Below are positions 50,830-59,537 of a DNA stretch of 64,000 nt, in pieces. A model generated the notes under the pieces. That model was not told the origin of the DNA. It made no database searches and saw only the letters and a program-made list of their open reading frames with translations. The stretch's first letter is position 1. The number at the start of each line of letters is the position of its first letter. The position numbers were made by a program, and so were the translations under genes. The stretch lies in contig JACKDQ010000002.1 of the NCBI GenBank assembly GCA_020633415.1, positions 558,001 to 622,000 of the forward strand, given 5' to 3'. This stretch comes from Deltaproteobacteria bacterium (GTDB taxonomy: Bacteria; Myxococcota_A; Polyangia; GCA-2747355).

Positions 50830-52158
50830 TTAGGACGACGCTGGCGCCCACTCTCTAAACGTCCGCCCAGCGCGCAGCCACCCATTCGCATCACCGAAGC
50901 GATCAAGAACCACGTTCGCCGGCGTTTGTCCGCGTTCACAGAGCTCACGCACTCGCTTGAGGTACTGTGCCGCCAAGTCGCCGTCGGCAAAACAACTGTA
51001 CAATCCATTGGCCGCGCGATCGATCAGTTCAAGCAACAGCTCACGACAGTTGCGGCCGTTGATCTCTGTTTCCATCCCGCGTCGACCAAAGCGCTCCGGA
51101 AACGCCTCATACTCGGCGCAATCGATCGTCGACAGCGTGCTCAGCGTTTCTCGTCTCGCCGCCTGGCAGAGCAGCAGCCCGGAAAGGAAAGCCAAGACAG
51201 CCGGAACCAGTGCCGGATCCTGCCCATCGACGCTGCGCACCTCAACGGTCCGTTTCAATCGCGCGTCAGTGAAGATCGTTGAGTTATGCAACTCAAAATC
51301 TTCGAGGGTCGCAGCGCGACCGCGATAGCCCTGGCGATTGAACTGCTCGAAAGTCAGCCCATCGGCGTCGACCAAGCCGCTCTCAGTGTTTACGAAAAAC
51401 ATCGGCGCATCGAGTACGAAACGGAGATAGTCGGAGAAGTCATAGTCAGCATCGCAAAAGCCGGGCGGCAGACCCGTGCGCGACGGGTCGGTGTTGCGCC
51501 AGATCGGCACGCGATGCGACAAGAACGCGCTGCGCTGTCCGTCGACAAACGGCGCATTAGAAAAGAGCGCAGCCGCAAATGGGCTGAGCAGGAACGCCGT
51601 GCGCAGCAATTCAACGCCCAGGCCCGGGTCCTGGTAGTCAAACGTGACTTGCACGCTGCAGCTCTGCCGCATCATTCGCCGCCCCATCGTGCCAACACGC
51701 GGGAAATATTCGTCCATGATGCGATAGCGCCCGGTCGCCAGCACCAAACCGATCTCGCTCACTCGATGAACCGGGTTGAGGCCGCCAAAGAACACATGAA
51801 CATCGCACTCGCGCTCGAGACGCTCGAGGATCTCGACGAAAAAGGCATGCTGCGCGATGGCATCGGCGAAGCGCTCGACAGGCGCGCTCGAATACTCCAG
51901 CTGCCCACCGGGCTCAAGCGATATCAGTGCTCCTTTGGCAAGCGGCAGCTTGCTGACCGGATCGCCAGGAGCCAGCGTCCCATCACACCAGACGGCGATC
52001 GTCTCGAGCAGCTCAAGCAACTCTTGATAGCGCAGAGGACGCAGAGATTCGCTTCGTCGAAAGCATTGAACCTCGTACTCGAACCCGACCTGAAGGCGAT
52101 AATCACCAGCGATCGGCTGGTAGGTGCTCAACATCTGCTCGGTTGTCAACATCGGCAA
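50830..52158 (-). CDS. gshA: Glutamate-cysteine ligase, plant/proteobacterial type
   Basis: 442 residues. Motifs LQVGFEYEVQCF, ALISLEPGGQLEYSSAPV, MRQSCSVQVTFDYQ, NAPFVDGQRSAFLSHR and VEVRSVDGQDP are those of the GCS2 family; the length fits the plant-type enzyme rather than the E. coli type (518). It joins glutamate and cysteine, the first and rate-limiting step of glutathione synthesis. gshB is not present in the window. The ergothioneine-type EgtA belongs to the same superfamily and remains an alternative. Preceded by a coiled-coil gene eight bases upstream, so one operon. Confidence 0.9.
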   Translation of the reverse strand: MPMLTTEQMLSTYQPIAGDYRLQVGFEYEVQCFRRSESLRPLRYQELLELLETIAVWCDGTLAPGDPVSKLPLAKGALISLEPGGQLEYSSAPVERFADAIAQHAFFVEILERLERECDVHVFFGGLNPVHRVSEIGLVLATGRYRIMDEYFPRVGTMGRRMMRQSCSVQVTFDYQDPGLGVELLRTAFLLSPFAAALFSNAPFVDGQRSAFLSHRVPIWRNTDPSRTGLPPGFCDADYDFSDYLRFVLDAPMFFVNTESGLVDADGLTFEQFNRQGYRGRAATLEDFELHNSTIFTDARLKRTVEVRSVDGQDPALVPAVLAFLSGLLLCQAARRETLSTLSTIDCAEYEAFPERFGRRGMETEINGRNCRELLLELIDRAANGLYSCFADGDLAAQYLKRVRELCERGQTPANVVLDRFGDANGWLRAGRTFREWAPASS

Positions 52159-52166
52159 TCTATCCC

Positions 52167-52661
52167 TTATTCGTCCTGATCACGGCGCCGTCTGCCGTAT
52201 AACTCGGCGATTTCTTCGTCGCTTTTCTCGGCGCGACGCGCTCGCTCGCTTGCCTGCACCCTATCTTGATAGCGCCGCGCTGTATCTAGCTCGGCCTCAG
52301 CAACCACCAACGCTCGCCGCGAATCATCCAGCACCTGCTCCGCCAGCGAAAGAGCCGACTCACTTTGCTCCCAGACCACTTTCGCCCGCGAGATCTGCTC
52401 CTTTAGCGCATCGCTGTATCTCGCCTTACGCCGATGCTCTAGCACGCGTTGTGGTACCTGTGCCACGGCACGCTGCGCATCGAGCCGACCTTGCAGCTCT
52501 CTCAGCTCAGCAAGCGCCCGCTCACGTGACTGTTCCAGGTGCGCCAGCCGGGCCGCAGCGTCGGCCAGCGTCTGCTGCGCGCGACGCCGCTGCGCCGCAC
52601 GCAAGGCCAACACGGTTTCGATCGCATCCTTGTCCGTCTTCAACGTCGTCTTCCACGCCAT
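52167..52661 (-). CDS. Coiled-coil protein resembling FliJ/YscO stalk proteins
   Basis: 164 residues from the ATG at 52661, preferred to a TTG 12 bases earlier because of the GGAG ribosome site. Nearly the whole chain is a charged helix (for example TLADAAARLAHLEQSRERAL and EQSESALSLAEQVLDDSRRALV), likely an antiparallel coiled coil. FliJ of flagella and YscO of type III secretion have this length and pattern, but no other flagellar or secretion gene is near. No signal peptide. Operon with gshA. Any assignment beyond coiled coil is guesswork. Confidence 0.65.
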   Translation of the reverse strand: MAWKTTLKTDKDAIETVLALRAAQRRRAQQTLADAAARLAHLEQSRERALAELRELQGRLDAQRAVAQVPQRVLEHRRKARYSDALKEQISRAKVVWEQSESALSLAEQVLDDSRRALVVAEAELDTARRYQDRVQASERARRAEKSDEEIAELYGRRRRDQDE

Positions 52662-52823
52662 AGCTCCGGCCAAAGGCAGAGCGCTGGCGGCGAGCTTACC
52701 CTAGCCCTTTGCCGTCAAATGCCGTCTTTTTCAAGGGTTGGCGAAAAGAACCCCAGGCCAAGGACTGACCTCAGGTCAAAAACCTGATAAAATTTGAATG
52801 GCTACTTCTCTCTAAGGTCGTTG

Positions 52824-54974
52824 ATGGAACGGGCTGTACTACAGACCGAAGCGGATCGGTATGTGATCCTCCGGCGCCTTGCCGAAGGCGGCATGGGCAA
52901 GGTGTATCTCGGCAAAAAGGTCGGGCTCCAGGGCTTCGAAAAGGAGGTCGTGCTCAAGCAGCTGATGCCGGAGTTTACTTCGCAGCCGCAGCTGATCGAC
53001 CTCTTTCTTCGCGAGGCACGCCTGTCGGCAACCCTCGATCACGCGAATATCGTCCACACCCTCGACCTGGTCGCTGCCGGCTCCAATTACTACATCGTGA
53101 TGGAGTACGTCCGCGGAGGCGATGTGCGCACGATCCTCAAACGAATTCGTCGCCGCCAGCGCGAATTAAACGCCAGCGCGGCGATCTTTATCGCACGAGA
53201 GACCCTAGCGGCCTTGGCATACGCCCATAGCAAAAAGGGTGCGAATGGTGAACATCTCGGTTTGATCCATCGCGACGTTTCGCCCTCGAACATCATGATC
53301 TCCGGCGCCGGCGAGGTGAAGCTCACCGACTTTGGCATCGCGAAAGCATCGACACACAAATCGGTGTTCTATCGGGTCAAAGGCAAAGTCGGCTACATGT
53401 CACCCGAACAAGCCTACGCCGACCGTCCGCTCGATGCGCGCAGCGACCTCTATTCGGTGGCCGTAATTCTCCACGAAATGATCACCGGCGAGCGACTGTT
53501 CGTCGGCGACCTGCTCTCGGCCCCCAGCCAAATCTACAATCAGCCGATTCCACGCCTTGAGGGGCGCAAAACTGTGCCACCCGGACTCGACGCGCTGCTC
53601 GACGTTGGCCTGGCCTTCAACCGCGACCGCCGCTATGCGACGGCCAACGACTTTATCGACGCACTCAACCAACTCGCCTTTCAGACCGGAAGCCTGTATA
53701 CCGCGCCCGACCTGGCAGCACATCTGCGGGCGGTTTGCGGCGAAGATCCGAGCCTGTGGAATCAAGAAGTCGGCGAAGAGCATCAGCCCGCAGGGACCGA
53801 GGTACTGCCCGGCGATCGCGCGATTCAGCAAGACGACCGCGAGGACGACGAAGAGGACGAGTTCTCGGAGGTCGGCTTAACCAGCATCATCAATCCGAAC
53901 ACCACGGTGACCGTCGCCAGCAGCCTCGTCGCGGACTTTGACGTAATTCGTCACGCGCCCACCTCGGCCGCTTCACCACGAAGCCGCCGCTCGCCGGATT
54001 CAGACCTCGATGAAGCCGACACGGCGTTCGACGAGCCGACCGAGTCGAGCATCGACGAAGACGCGCCAACCCGCATCCACTCCGCCGACGACGCGTTACT
54101 CCGTGGCGACGACGCGCCAACGCGCATTGCGCCGCTCGACCCGGCCGACTTTGAAGACCAGACGCGGCGCGAACCACGTGGCGTCGTTCATCGGGCCGAG
54201 CAGGGCGGACCGCATCGCGCGGGGCCGCTGAGTGCGCCGGCCAACTTAGGCACCGACCGCCTACAACGACGACGCAGCGATCCATTGCGCACCACGCAAA
54301 GTCTCGATCGCCGCCAGCGCAACGCAATGCTGATCGCCGCTGCCGCCTTGACGATCTCGGCGATCGCAATCGTCATCACCGTCGGGCTGTCTCAGCCCAG
54401 CGAAGGCGGTTCGACGGGCGCAAAGTCGGGAAAGCAGGCCACAGCCCAACACGCGCTGCTGCGCGAACCGACGCGCGTGATGACCAGCAAGGCAGCCCAT
54501 GCGGCAAAAAGGAACGGCTCAACGCACACTGCCTACGCTGGACTGACCATCAACTCCTCACCGGCGCAAGCGTCGGTATTTCTCGACGGGAAGAAACAGT
54601 GCAACACGCCCTGCGAGCTCAAGGGGCTGCGCCGAAAACACGTCTACCTACTATCCCTTGAGCATCAGGGGCATGAGCGCTGGTCCAAGTTGTTCACGCT
54701 CCCGACCGCACCAGGCACGGCCAAAATCTCGGCGTATCTGACAGCGGCCAAGCCACCAGCGAAAAGCCACGGATATCTCGAAATACGGTCGACACCCGCC
54801 GCGGACATCGCGATCAACGGGGTGTCGATCGACAAAGTTACCGGTGCAGACCCGATCGCCTTGCCCACCGGCTCGCACGCCATTCGACTAAGTCACCCGC
54901 AGAGAAAGAAGACGATCACATTCGAGGTGGAAATCACCGACGGGCAGACCGTTCGCCGCGTCGTCCGCTTCTAG
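52824..54974 (+). CDS. Ser/Thr protein kinase with C-terminal PEGA domains
   Basis: 716 residues from the ATG at 52824. Kinase domain about 12-295: glycine loop LAEGGMGKVYLG, Lys45 in EVVLKQL, HRDVSPSNIM with catalytic Asp151, DFG (169-171) and YMSPEQAYAD. An acidic juxtamembrane region (about 310-475) repeats DAPTRI twice (DNA near 54060 and 54115), a plausible phospho-site for FHA partners. A membrane helix (about 495-520) leads to two periplasmic PEGA domains (NSSPAQASVFLDG, RSTPAADIAINGV). PEGA kinases are frequent in myxobacteria. Single gene. Confidence 0.93.
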   Translation: MERAVLQTEADRYVILRRLAEGGMGKVYLGKKVGLQGFEKEVVLKQLMPEFTSQPQLIDLFLREARLSATLDHANIVHTLDLVAAGSNYYIVMEYVRGGDVRTILKRIRRRQRELNASAAIFIARETLAALAYAHSKKGANGEHLGLIHRDVSPSNIMISGAGEVKLTDFGIAKASTHKSVFYRVKGKVGYMSPEQAYADRPLDARSDLYSVAVILHEMITGERLFVGDLLSAPSQIYNQPIPRLEGRKTVPPGLDALLDVGLAFNRDRRYATANDFIDALNQLAFQTGSLYTAPDLAAHLRAVCGEDPSLWNQEVGEEHQPAGTEVLPGDRAIQQDDREDDEEDEFSEVGLTSIINPNTTVTVASSLVADFDVIRHAPTSAASPRSRRSPDSDLDEADTAFDEPTESSIDEDAPTRIHSADDALLRGDDAPTRIAPLDPADFEDQTRREPRGVVHRAEQGGPHRAGPLSAPANLGTDRLQRRRSDPLRTTQSLDRRQRNAMLIAAAALTISAIAIVITVGLSQPSEGGSTGAKSGKQATAQHALLREPTRVMTSKAAHAAKRNGSTHTAYAGLTINSSPAQASVFLDGKKQCNTPCELKGLRRKHVYLLSLEHQGHERWSKLFTLPTAPGTAKISAYLTAAKPPAKSHGYLEIRSTPAADIAINGVSIDKVTGADPIALPTGSHAIRLSHPQRKKTITFEVEITDGQTVRRVVRF

Positions 54975-54981
54975 CAGCCCG

Positions 54982-55659
54982 CTAGCTCTTGGGGCAACAG
55001 GCCGCCCGCCGTTCGATCAACGCGAGCAGCGTTTGCGGGAACAAGCGTTCAAGCGTCGCTACGACGAGGTCCGCTTCGGGCAGCGGCGCTACACCGTCGA
55101 TCGCCAAGTGGACGCAGCTCATTTGCGCGGCCAGCGCCGCTGTCACACCGGCGATGCTATCTTCGATCACCACACAACGCTCCGCCTGAATACCGATCCG
55201 CTCAGCTGCTAACAAGAACAGCTCAGGCGAAGGCTTGCCATTCGTCACTTGGTCGGAGCCAATCGCATCGACGAACGCGTCTTTCAAATCGATCGCCTCG
55301 AGCACCACCTTGACCAGTCGGGTCGGCGATCCAGAGGCCACAGCGAGGGGCACGCGCTGCGCGGCGAGCGCCGCGACGAGCTCCAGCGCCCCAGGCATCG
55401 CGGGCAGACCGCCGCGGTAGAGTGTCTCGATAATTGCTAACCGCTCATCACGGATCGCTTCGGGCGACTCATCAAGTTGGTAGTGTTCAACGTACATGCG
55501 CGCAACCTCGATCGGCTGTCGACCGCGGCAACGAACAGTCAGCGCCAAATCCCGCATTTTGCCCCGCCGACTGAGCAGCTCGATCGCCGACCGATCCCAG
55601 AACGGCTCGGTGTCGGCGAGCACGCCATCGAGATCGAAGATGCAGGCCCAATCACTCAC
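54982..55659 (-). CDS. HAD-superfamily phosphatase, beta-phosphoglucomutase-like
   Basis: 225 residues from the GTG at 55659, five bases after the stop of the membrane-protein gene; the frame runs further upstream but without homology-like sequence. Motifs: CIFDLDGVLADTEPFW, VPLAVASGSPTRLVKVV, the motif III Lys in TNGKPSPELFLLAAERIG, and CVVIEDSIAGVTAALAA. The cap is the small helical C1 type with the ESPEAIRDERLAII segment of sugar-phosphate phosphatases such as YqaB/YniC. Substrate unknown. Probably co-transcribed with the preceding membrane-protein gene. Confidence 0.88.
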   Translation of the reverse strand: MSDWACIFDLDGVLADTEPFWDRSAIELLSRRGKMRDLALTVRCRGRQPIEVARMYVEHYQLDESPEAIRDERLAIIETLYRGGLPAMPGALELVAALAAQRVPLAVASGSPTRLVKVVLEAIDLKDAFVDAIGSDQVTNGKPSPELFLLAAERIGIQAERCVVIEDSIAGVTAALAAQMSCVHLAIDGVAPLPEADLVVATLERLFPQTLLALIERRAACCPKS

Positions 55660-55664
55660 CAGGG

Positions 55665-56156
55665 TCAGGCCAGCGGCGCTCGAGCAGATGCCGCAGCAGC
55701 AGGCGCGCGCATCAGCGCTGCCAGAGCACAAGCCAGACCAGCGGCAACGGTAATACAAATCCCGAACACGCTCACACCGCCGCTCAGCAAAGCGAAGACG
55801 GCGGCGAAGTCGGCAAGCGCCAAGAGCGGCAGCAGCCCACGGCGACCGATCCGTCGGCGCCCAAACAACACCACGGCAACGACCAAGGCAAGCGCGGCAC
55901 CGATCAACAGACCGGCCGCAGCATATTGATAGCGTCCGCGCTTGTACGCCACGCTGCGCTGCTTTTCCCTTTCAACGCGCGCGCGCTCACGTGCCAGCTG
56001 CTCGGGCGTCATGAGGTCAGCGCCAACAGCGGCGAGATCTTGTGTTTCGGCTTCAACCGCATAGCGCGAATAATCTGCCGCCAAGAAAGTCACGGCACCC
56101 CAAAGCGAATAGAGTGGGATCAGCACCAATATCAAAATCAACAATAGTTTTCGCAT
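55665..56156 (-). CDS. Small membrane protein with four helices
   Basis: 163 residues. The first helix (about 4-26) could also serve as a signal anchor. A charged, coiled segment (about 30-72, MTPEQLARERARVEREKQR) lies outside the membrane, then three helices: about 78-98, 108-126 and 128-150. The end is Ala-rich (PAAAASARAPLA). No family recognised. The stop at 55665 is followed by the HAD gene. Confidence 0.6.
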   Translation of the reverse strand: MRKLLLILILVLIPLYSLWGAVTFLAADYSRYAVEAETQDLAAVGADLMTPEQLARERARVEREKQRSVAYKRGRYQYAAAGLLIGAALALVVAVVLFGRRRIGRRGLLPLLALADFAAVFALLSGGVSVFGICITVAAGLACALAALMRAPAAAASARAPLA

Positions 56157-56473
56157 TATAGAACCAGATCAGCATACAGACGGTTGCTCGCCTTTTCCAG
56201 CGAAACCGTATGATAACGCGCCAACCCGGGCATTCAAAAAACGGCGGAAGACTGCCTTTTCGGCTGCGTATATCAGCCCGTGCACGGTCGCGGGGGGCGC
56301 TTTTTGGTTTGATGTTGTCAGATAGGTTGGTAGTGTTGCCTACCTTTGACTTAGTGACTTTTGTGGATTACCGGCGTGCGAGGAGCGCTTAGCTCTGTCT
56401 AGATCAATCGCCGCTCGTTTCTTTACGAAGATGTTTCGAAGATCGCATCGGCGGTCGCAATGGAGGAAAGTAG
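56157..56473. other. 317-bp intergenic region
   Basis: Between two divergent membrane-protein genes. It has a small inverted repeat GGTAG/CTACC (about 56330-56345) and TTTGACTT just after it, but no convincing promoter pair. A ribosome site (GGAGGAAAG) is found just before the ATG at 56474. I see no RNA gene. Confidence 0.4.
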
Positions 56474-56932
56474 ATGAGAGTTGCAGGCGGAATTATTCTT
56501 CTTGTGGTCGGCCTCTGGAGCCTCGGCAGCGGTGGTTGCCAAATCCTCGGCGGCCAAGTTGCCAGCGGCATGAGCGAGGGCATGGGCAAACTGAGCAGCG
56601 AGCTGACCAAGGCTGCGAAAAAAGCCGGCGCGAAGGTTGATGAGGGCAAAGCGGCCGAGGCAGCGGCAAAATTGGCCGAAGCTGGTTCGATGGGCAGTGG
56701 CCTGATGATCGCTGGTACCGTCACCCTGATCGGTGGCCTGCTCTGCATCATCGGCGGTATCCTCACCCTAACCAGCAAGGGGAAAATGTTCGCGTTGATC
56801 GCACCGGGAATCGGAATCCTCGGCGAGATCATCTTCTTCGCGATGGTGACGTTCAGCGTAATCGGGCTAGTAAAGATCATATTACTTGCCGTAGGCGCGA
56901 TGGGCGCTTCAAAGATCGGTCAGCAAGCCTAA
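56474..56932 (+). CDS. Glycine-rich membrane protein of unknown function
   Basis: 152 residues. An N-terminal helix (about 4-28), an amphipathic Ala/Lys/Glu segment (about 30-70, EGMGKLSSELTKAAKKAGAK), and three hydrophobic helices (about 75-97, 103-125, 128-146) with small-residue packing motifs (GGLLCIIGGIL). It resembles no family I know. Followed directly by three tandem palindromes and a terminator. Confidence 0.65.
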   Translation: MRVAGGIILLVVGLWSLGSGGCQILGGQVASGMSEGMGKLSSELTKAAKKAGAKVDEGKAAEAAAKLAEAGSMGSGLMIAGTVTLIGGLLCIIGGILTLTSKGKMFALIAPGIGILGEIIFFAMVTFSVIGLVKIILLAVGAMGASKIGQQA

Positions 56933-56943
56933 GCTGCGACGAT

Positions 56944-56992
56944 CCCTTGAGTGCAAGGGCCCTTGAGTGCAAGGGCCCTTGAAGTGCAAGGG
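56944..56992. repeat. Three tandem 16/17-bp palindromes
   Basis: CCCTTGAGTGCAAGGG at 56944-56959 and 56960-56975, then CCCTTGAAGTGCAAGGG at 56976-56992. Each is a perfect inverted repeat CCCTTG/CAAGGG around a 4- or 5-base loop, and they abut with no spacer. In RNA they would form three small hairpins in a row, or one longer stem between copies 1 and 2. Confidence 0.85.
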
Positions 56993-57025
56993 CGGCTCCC
57001 TTTGGGGGTCGCCCTCGTTTTTTTT
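56990..57025 (+). terminator. Rho-independent terminator after the membrane-protein gene
   Basis: Stem GGGCGGCTCCC (56990-57000), loop TTT, GGGGGTCGCCC (57004-57014), counting two G-U pairs as stem, followed by TCG and eight T (57018-57025). Placed 58 bases after the gene that stops at 56932. Confidence 0.8.
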
Positions 57026-57055
57026 GGAGCGGCTGACAGTACCGCTCCATCGTGA

Positions 57056-57724
57056 TCATGCGCGTTCGACCATCAGCATTCGTGCCGCCTCGATGCCGAT
57101 CACACACTCCTGCTCATCGTTGACCAGCAAGGTCAATGGGCCACTAGCAGGTGCCCGGCGAATCATCACCACTTCTGCGCCGGGCAGCAGACCGAGTTGC
57201 TCGAAGTGTGCAACCAATTCAACATCGCTGTCGTCGACGCAATGCGCGATCCGCAGTGCTACGCCCTCTGGCTGCTCACTGAGCGGCAGCGTCGGCCGCG
57301 CGGCAATCACACCGTCTGCACGCGGAATCGGATGTCCGTGCGGATCGAAGTCCGGACTGCCCAAGTAGCGATCGATATAGCGGGCGAGATCCCCATCGGT
57401 GGCATGCTCTAGTCGCTCCGCGTGCTTGTGCAACTCGGCCCGCGGCAGACCGAGCACGTCGTGCAAAAACAACTCCCACAGCCGATGCCGCCGCAACACC
57501 AGCAGCGCGCGACGCTGACCTTTGGCGGTCAAGGTCACACCGCGATAGCGCTGATAGCGAACCAGCGACTGCTCGTCGAGACGGCGAACCATCTCGCTGA
57601 CCGACGCAGCGCTCAGGCCAAGCGCATCGGCAAGTCGCGAGGTCTTTACCGGTACGTCAGTCTGCGCAAGGCGATAGATCTCTTTGAGGTAATTTTCACA
57701 GACCTCGTGGCTCAGCTCGCCCAT
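57056..57724 (-). CDS. DtxR/MntR-family metalloregulator with FeoA domain
   Basis: 222 residues. Winged-helix DNA-binding domain (about 8-65) with TSRLADALGLSAASVSEMVRRL, metal-binding dimerisation domain (about 66-140) with HRLWELFLHDVLG and LHKHAERLEHATD, and a C-terminal SH3-like FeoA domain (about 150-222, LGLLPGAEVVMIRR). At the position of DtxR Cys102 there is a Glu (Glu103), as in MntR Glu99, while the FeoA domain is a DtxR trait; so Mn or Fe preference is open. Divergent from the Rieske operon across an 86-bp region, the natural place for its operator. Confidence 0.9.
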   Translation of the reverse strand: MGELSHEVCENYLKEIYRLAQTDVPVKTSRLADALGLSAASVSEMVRRLDEQSLVRYQRYRGVTLTAKGQRRALLVLRRHRLWELFLHDVLGLPRAELHKHAERLEHATDGDLARYIDRYLGSPDFDPHGHPIPRADGVIAARPTLPLSEQPEGVALRIAHCVDDSDVELVAHFEQLGLLPGAEVVMIRRAPASGPLTLLVNDEQECVIGIEAARMLMVERA

Positions 57725-57810
57725 TGAACACCCATGCGGATGGGATTAGTATGCCCTTAAAATAAGTTTCGGTTGACCTAAAATCGCCACCAACACCGCC
57801 AGGCGCGACG

Positions 57811-58257
57811 ATGACGGACCAAAAGCCAGAGATCAGTCGGCGACGATCGCTAAAGATAATCGGAGCTAGCGCACTCGCGCCGACGGCCTTGATCGGCTGC
57901 ACGCCGCGGCGGATCTTCCGCACGACGCCAGGTCCCGGTCCAGACCAAGAGGTGCGCATTCCAAGACACGAACTGTCGGCACTGCCGGCAGGCGCCGCGC
58001 TCTGGGTCCGCGCGGGCGCCGTCAGTTTCGTTGTCCGCAAGCTCGAAACCGTCTTCGCCGCCTTCATACCCAAGTGCACCCACCGTGGCTGCCCGCTCGA
58101 CGTCGAGGCGGACGGCTTCTACTGTCCTTGTCACGGCTCGCGTTTCACGCGAGCGGGCAAGGTCAGCAAGGGACCGGCACGAATGGCGCTCACTCAGCTC
58201 ACCGTCCGCGCAACCGATGATGCTAGCGGTGATATTTTCGTTCGGCTGATGCGATGA
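57811..58257 (+). CDS. Tat-exported Rieske [2Fe-2S] lipoprotein
   Basis: 148 residues. A twin-arginine signal (SRRRSLKIIGASALAP) ends in a lipobox ALIGC (Cys30), so the folded protein would be exported by Tat and anchored by lipid. Rieske ligands are clear: Cys89 and His91 in KCTHRGCPL, Cys105 and His108 in YCPCHGSRF; Cys94 and Cys107 match the structural disulfide of high-potential Rieske proteins. It is too small for a bc1 subunit with a long tether and no cytochrome b gene is near. It overlaps the porin gene by ATGA. Confidence 0.9.
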   Translation: MTDQKPEISRRRSLKIIGASALAPTALIGCTPRRIFRTTPGPGPDQEVRIPRHELSALPAGAALWVRAGAVSFVVRKLETVFAAFIPKCTHRGCPLDVEADGFYCPCHGSRFTRAGKVSKGPARMALTQLTVRATDDASGDIFVRLMR

Positions 58258-59528
58258 GGCGGCTCAACCAGCTCTTCTGCCTGCTCGGCTTCTGGGCTTC
58301 AACGACTGCGAGCCTCTTTGCCAGCGCTGCCAAGCCCGATGCCGGACAGAGCATAGCCGCCGAGCCAGCGCGGCGCGCGCCGGCCGCCCGACCGATGTCG
58401 ACCGACAAGAGTTGGATCGGGCCCATCGGCGTCAAGCGCGGATTGTTCGATCGCCCCTACCTCGCGCGCCTCGGTTCAGCTGTGGCGATCGGCGGATACA
58501 TCGACATGCTGGGCGCATTCAAGCAAGACCAAGGGATCAGCGAAGGTTGGTCGTTTGAAGCGCGACGATTCAACATCTTTGTTTCGTCTGCGATCGCCGA
58601 CTTCGTGCGCCTCACATCCGAGCTCGAGTTCGAACATGGGACCGAAGAGATCGCGCTCGAGACCGCACTGGTTGACCTGCTGCTGTTCCATGGACTCAAC
58701 CTGCGTGGCGGAATCCTCTTGGTGCCGATCGGCAGATTCAATCTGAGCCACGATTCCCCGATCTATGATCTGATCGATCGGCCGCTGGTCTCGACGCAGA
58801 TCATCCCCTCGACATTCTCGGATGTCGGCGCCGGCCTGTTCGGCAGCTTTCGTCTTGGACGCAAACACCGGATTGGCTACGAGCTCTATCTGCTCAACGG
58901 TCTGGGCGACGGATTGCTTTCTACCGAGGGAACGCGACTGAGCGCGGGCCGCAATCCGACGCGCTTCGAATCGGACAATAACGGCTCGCCAGCGCTAAGC
59001 GGTCGAGTTACCTACAGCACGCCGTTGGGTCTGGAGGTTGCTGCGTCGTTTTACACGGGCATCTACAACACCTTTCGCCGCGATGGACAGACCATCGCCG
59101 CGAAACAGTGGGCTACGATCATCGCGCTCGATGCCGAATACGAGCGTGGACCACTGGTCCTGCGCGGTGAAGCCGCTTTTGCCCACATCGACGTACCCGA
59201 AGAGCTGGTTGAACTGTTCGCTCGTCGGCAGTTCGGTCTCTACTTCGAGGGAACATTGCGGGTGGCCAAGGGAGCACTCTCGGTCTTCGACGAAGCCGCC
59301 TTATATCTCGCGTCGCGAATCGACTATGTCGACCTCAACGCACGGCGCCGACACGCAACCGGTGAGCTGGTCGGTGAGGAAACCACACGACTGAGCGTTG
59401 CGCTCTCTTTTCGACCGGTCCCAGGAACGTCATTTCGCCTGGTTTATCATCACAGCTGGCTCAACGATCCACTAAACAACGCCAGCCGGTCGGCGGCGCT
59501 GCAGCTCGGTCTCGCGACCTACTTCTGA
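58254..59528 (+). CDS. Porin-like outer-membrane protein (OprO/P-type)
   Basis: 424 residues. A signal peptide (LFCLLGFWASTTASLFASA) precedes a beta-barrel: many amphipathic strands such as GSAVAIGGYIDML, SFEARRFNIFVSSAI, LRGGILLVPIGRFNL, GLFGSFRLGRKHRIGYELYLL, and the closing SFRPVPGTSFRLVYHHSWL with a final Phe (ATYF). The LEFEHGTEEIALETALVDL segment is typical of phosphate-selective porin-like barrels. It is ATGA-coupled to the Rieske gene, so the two should be made together, and it precedes the diheme oxidoreductase gene by 9 bases. Confidence 0.8.
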   Translation: MRRLNQLFCLLGFWASTTASLFASAAKPDAGQSIAAEPARRAPAARPMSTDKSWIGPIGVKRGLFDRPYLARLGSAVAIGGYIDMLGAFKQDQGISEGWSFEARRFNIFVSSAIADFVRLTSELEFEHGTEEIALETALVDLLLFHGLNLRGGILLVPIGRFNLSHDSPIYDLIDRPLVSTQIIPSTFSDVGAGLFGSFRLGRKHRIGYELYLLNGLGDGLLSTEGTRLSAGRNPTRFESDNNGSPALSGRVTYSTPLGLEVAASFYTGIYNTFRRDGQTIAAKQWATIIALDAEYERGPLVLRGEAAFAHIDVPEELVELFARRQFGLYFEGTLRVAKGALSVFDEAALYLASRIDYVDLNARRRHATGELVGEETTRLSVALSFRPVPGTSFRLVYHHSWLNDPLNNASRSAALQLGLATYF

Positions 59529-59537
59529 GATCAATCG

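Noticed and set aside
57026..57048. Hairpin GGAGCGG/CCGCTCC as a terminator for the metalloregulator gene
   Set aside because: On the minus strand it is followed by a run of A, not T; it may be part of a bidirectional structure but does not qualify as an intrinsic terminator.
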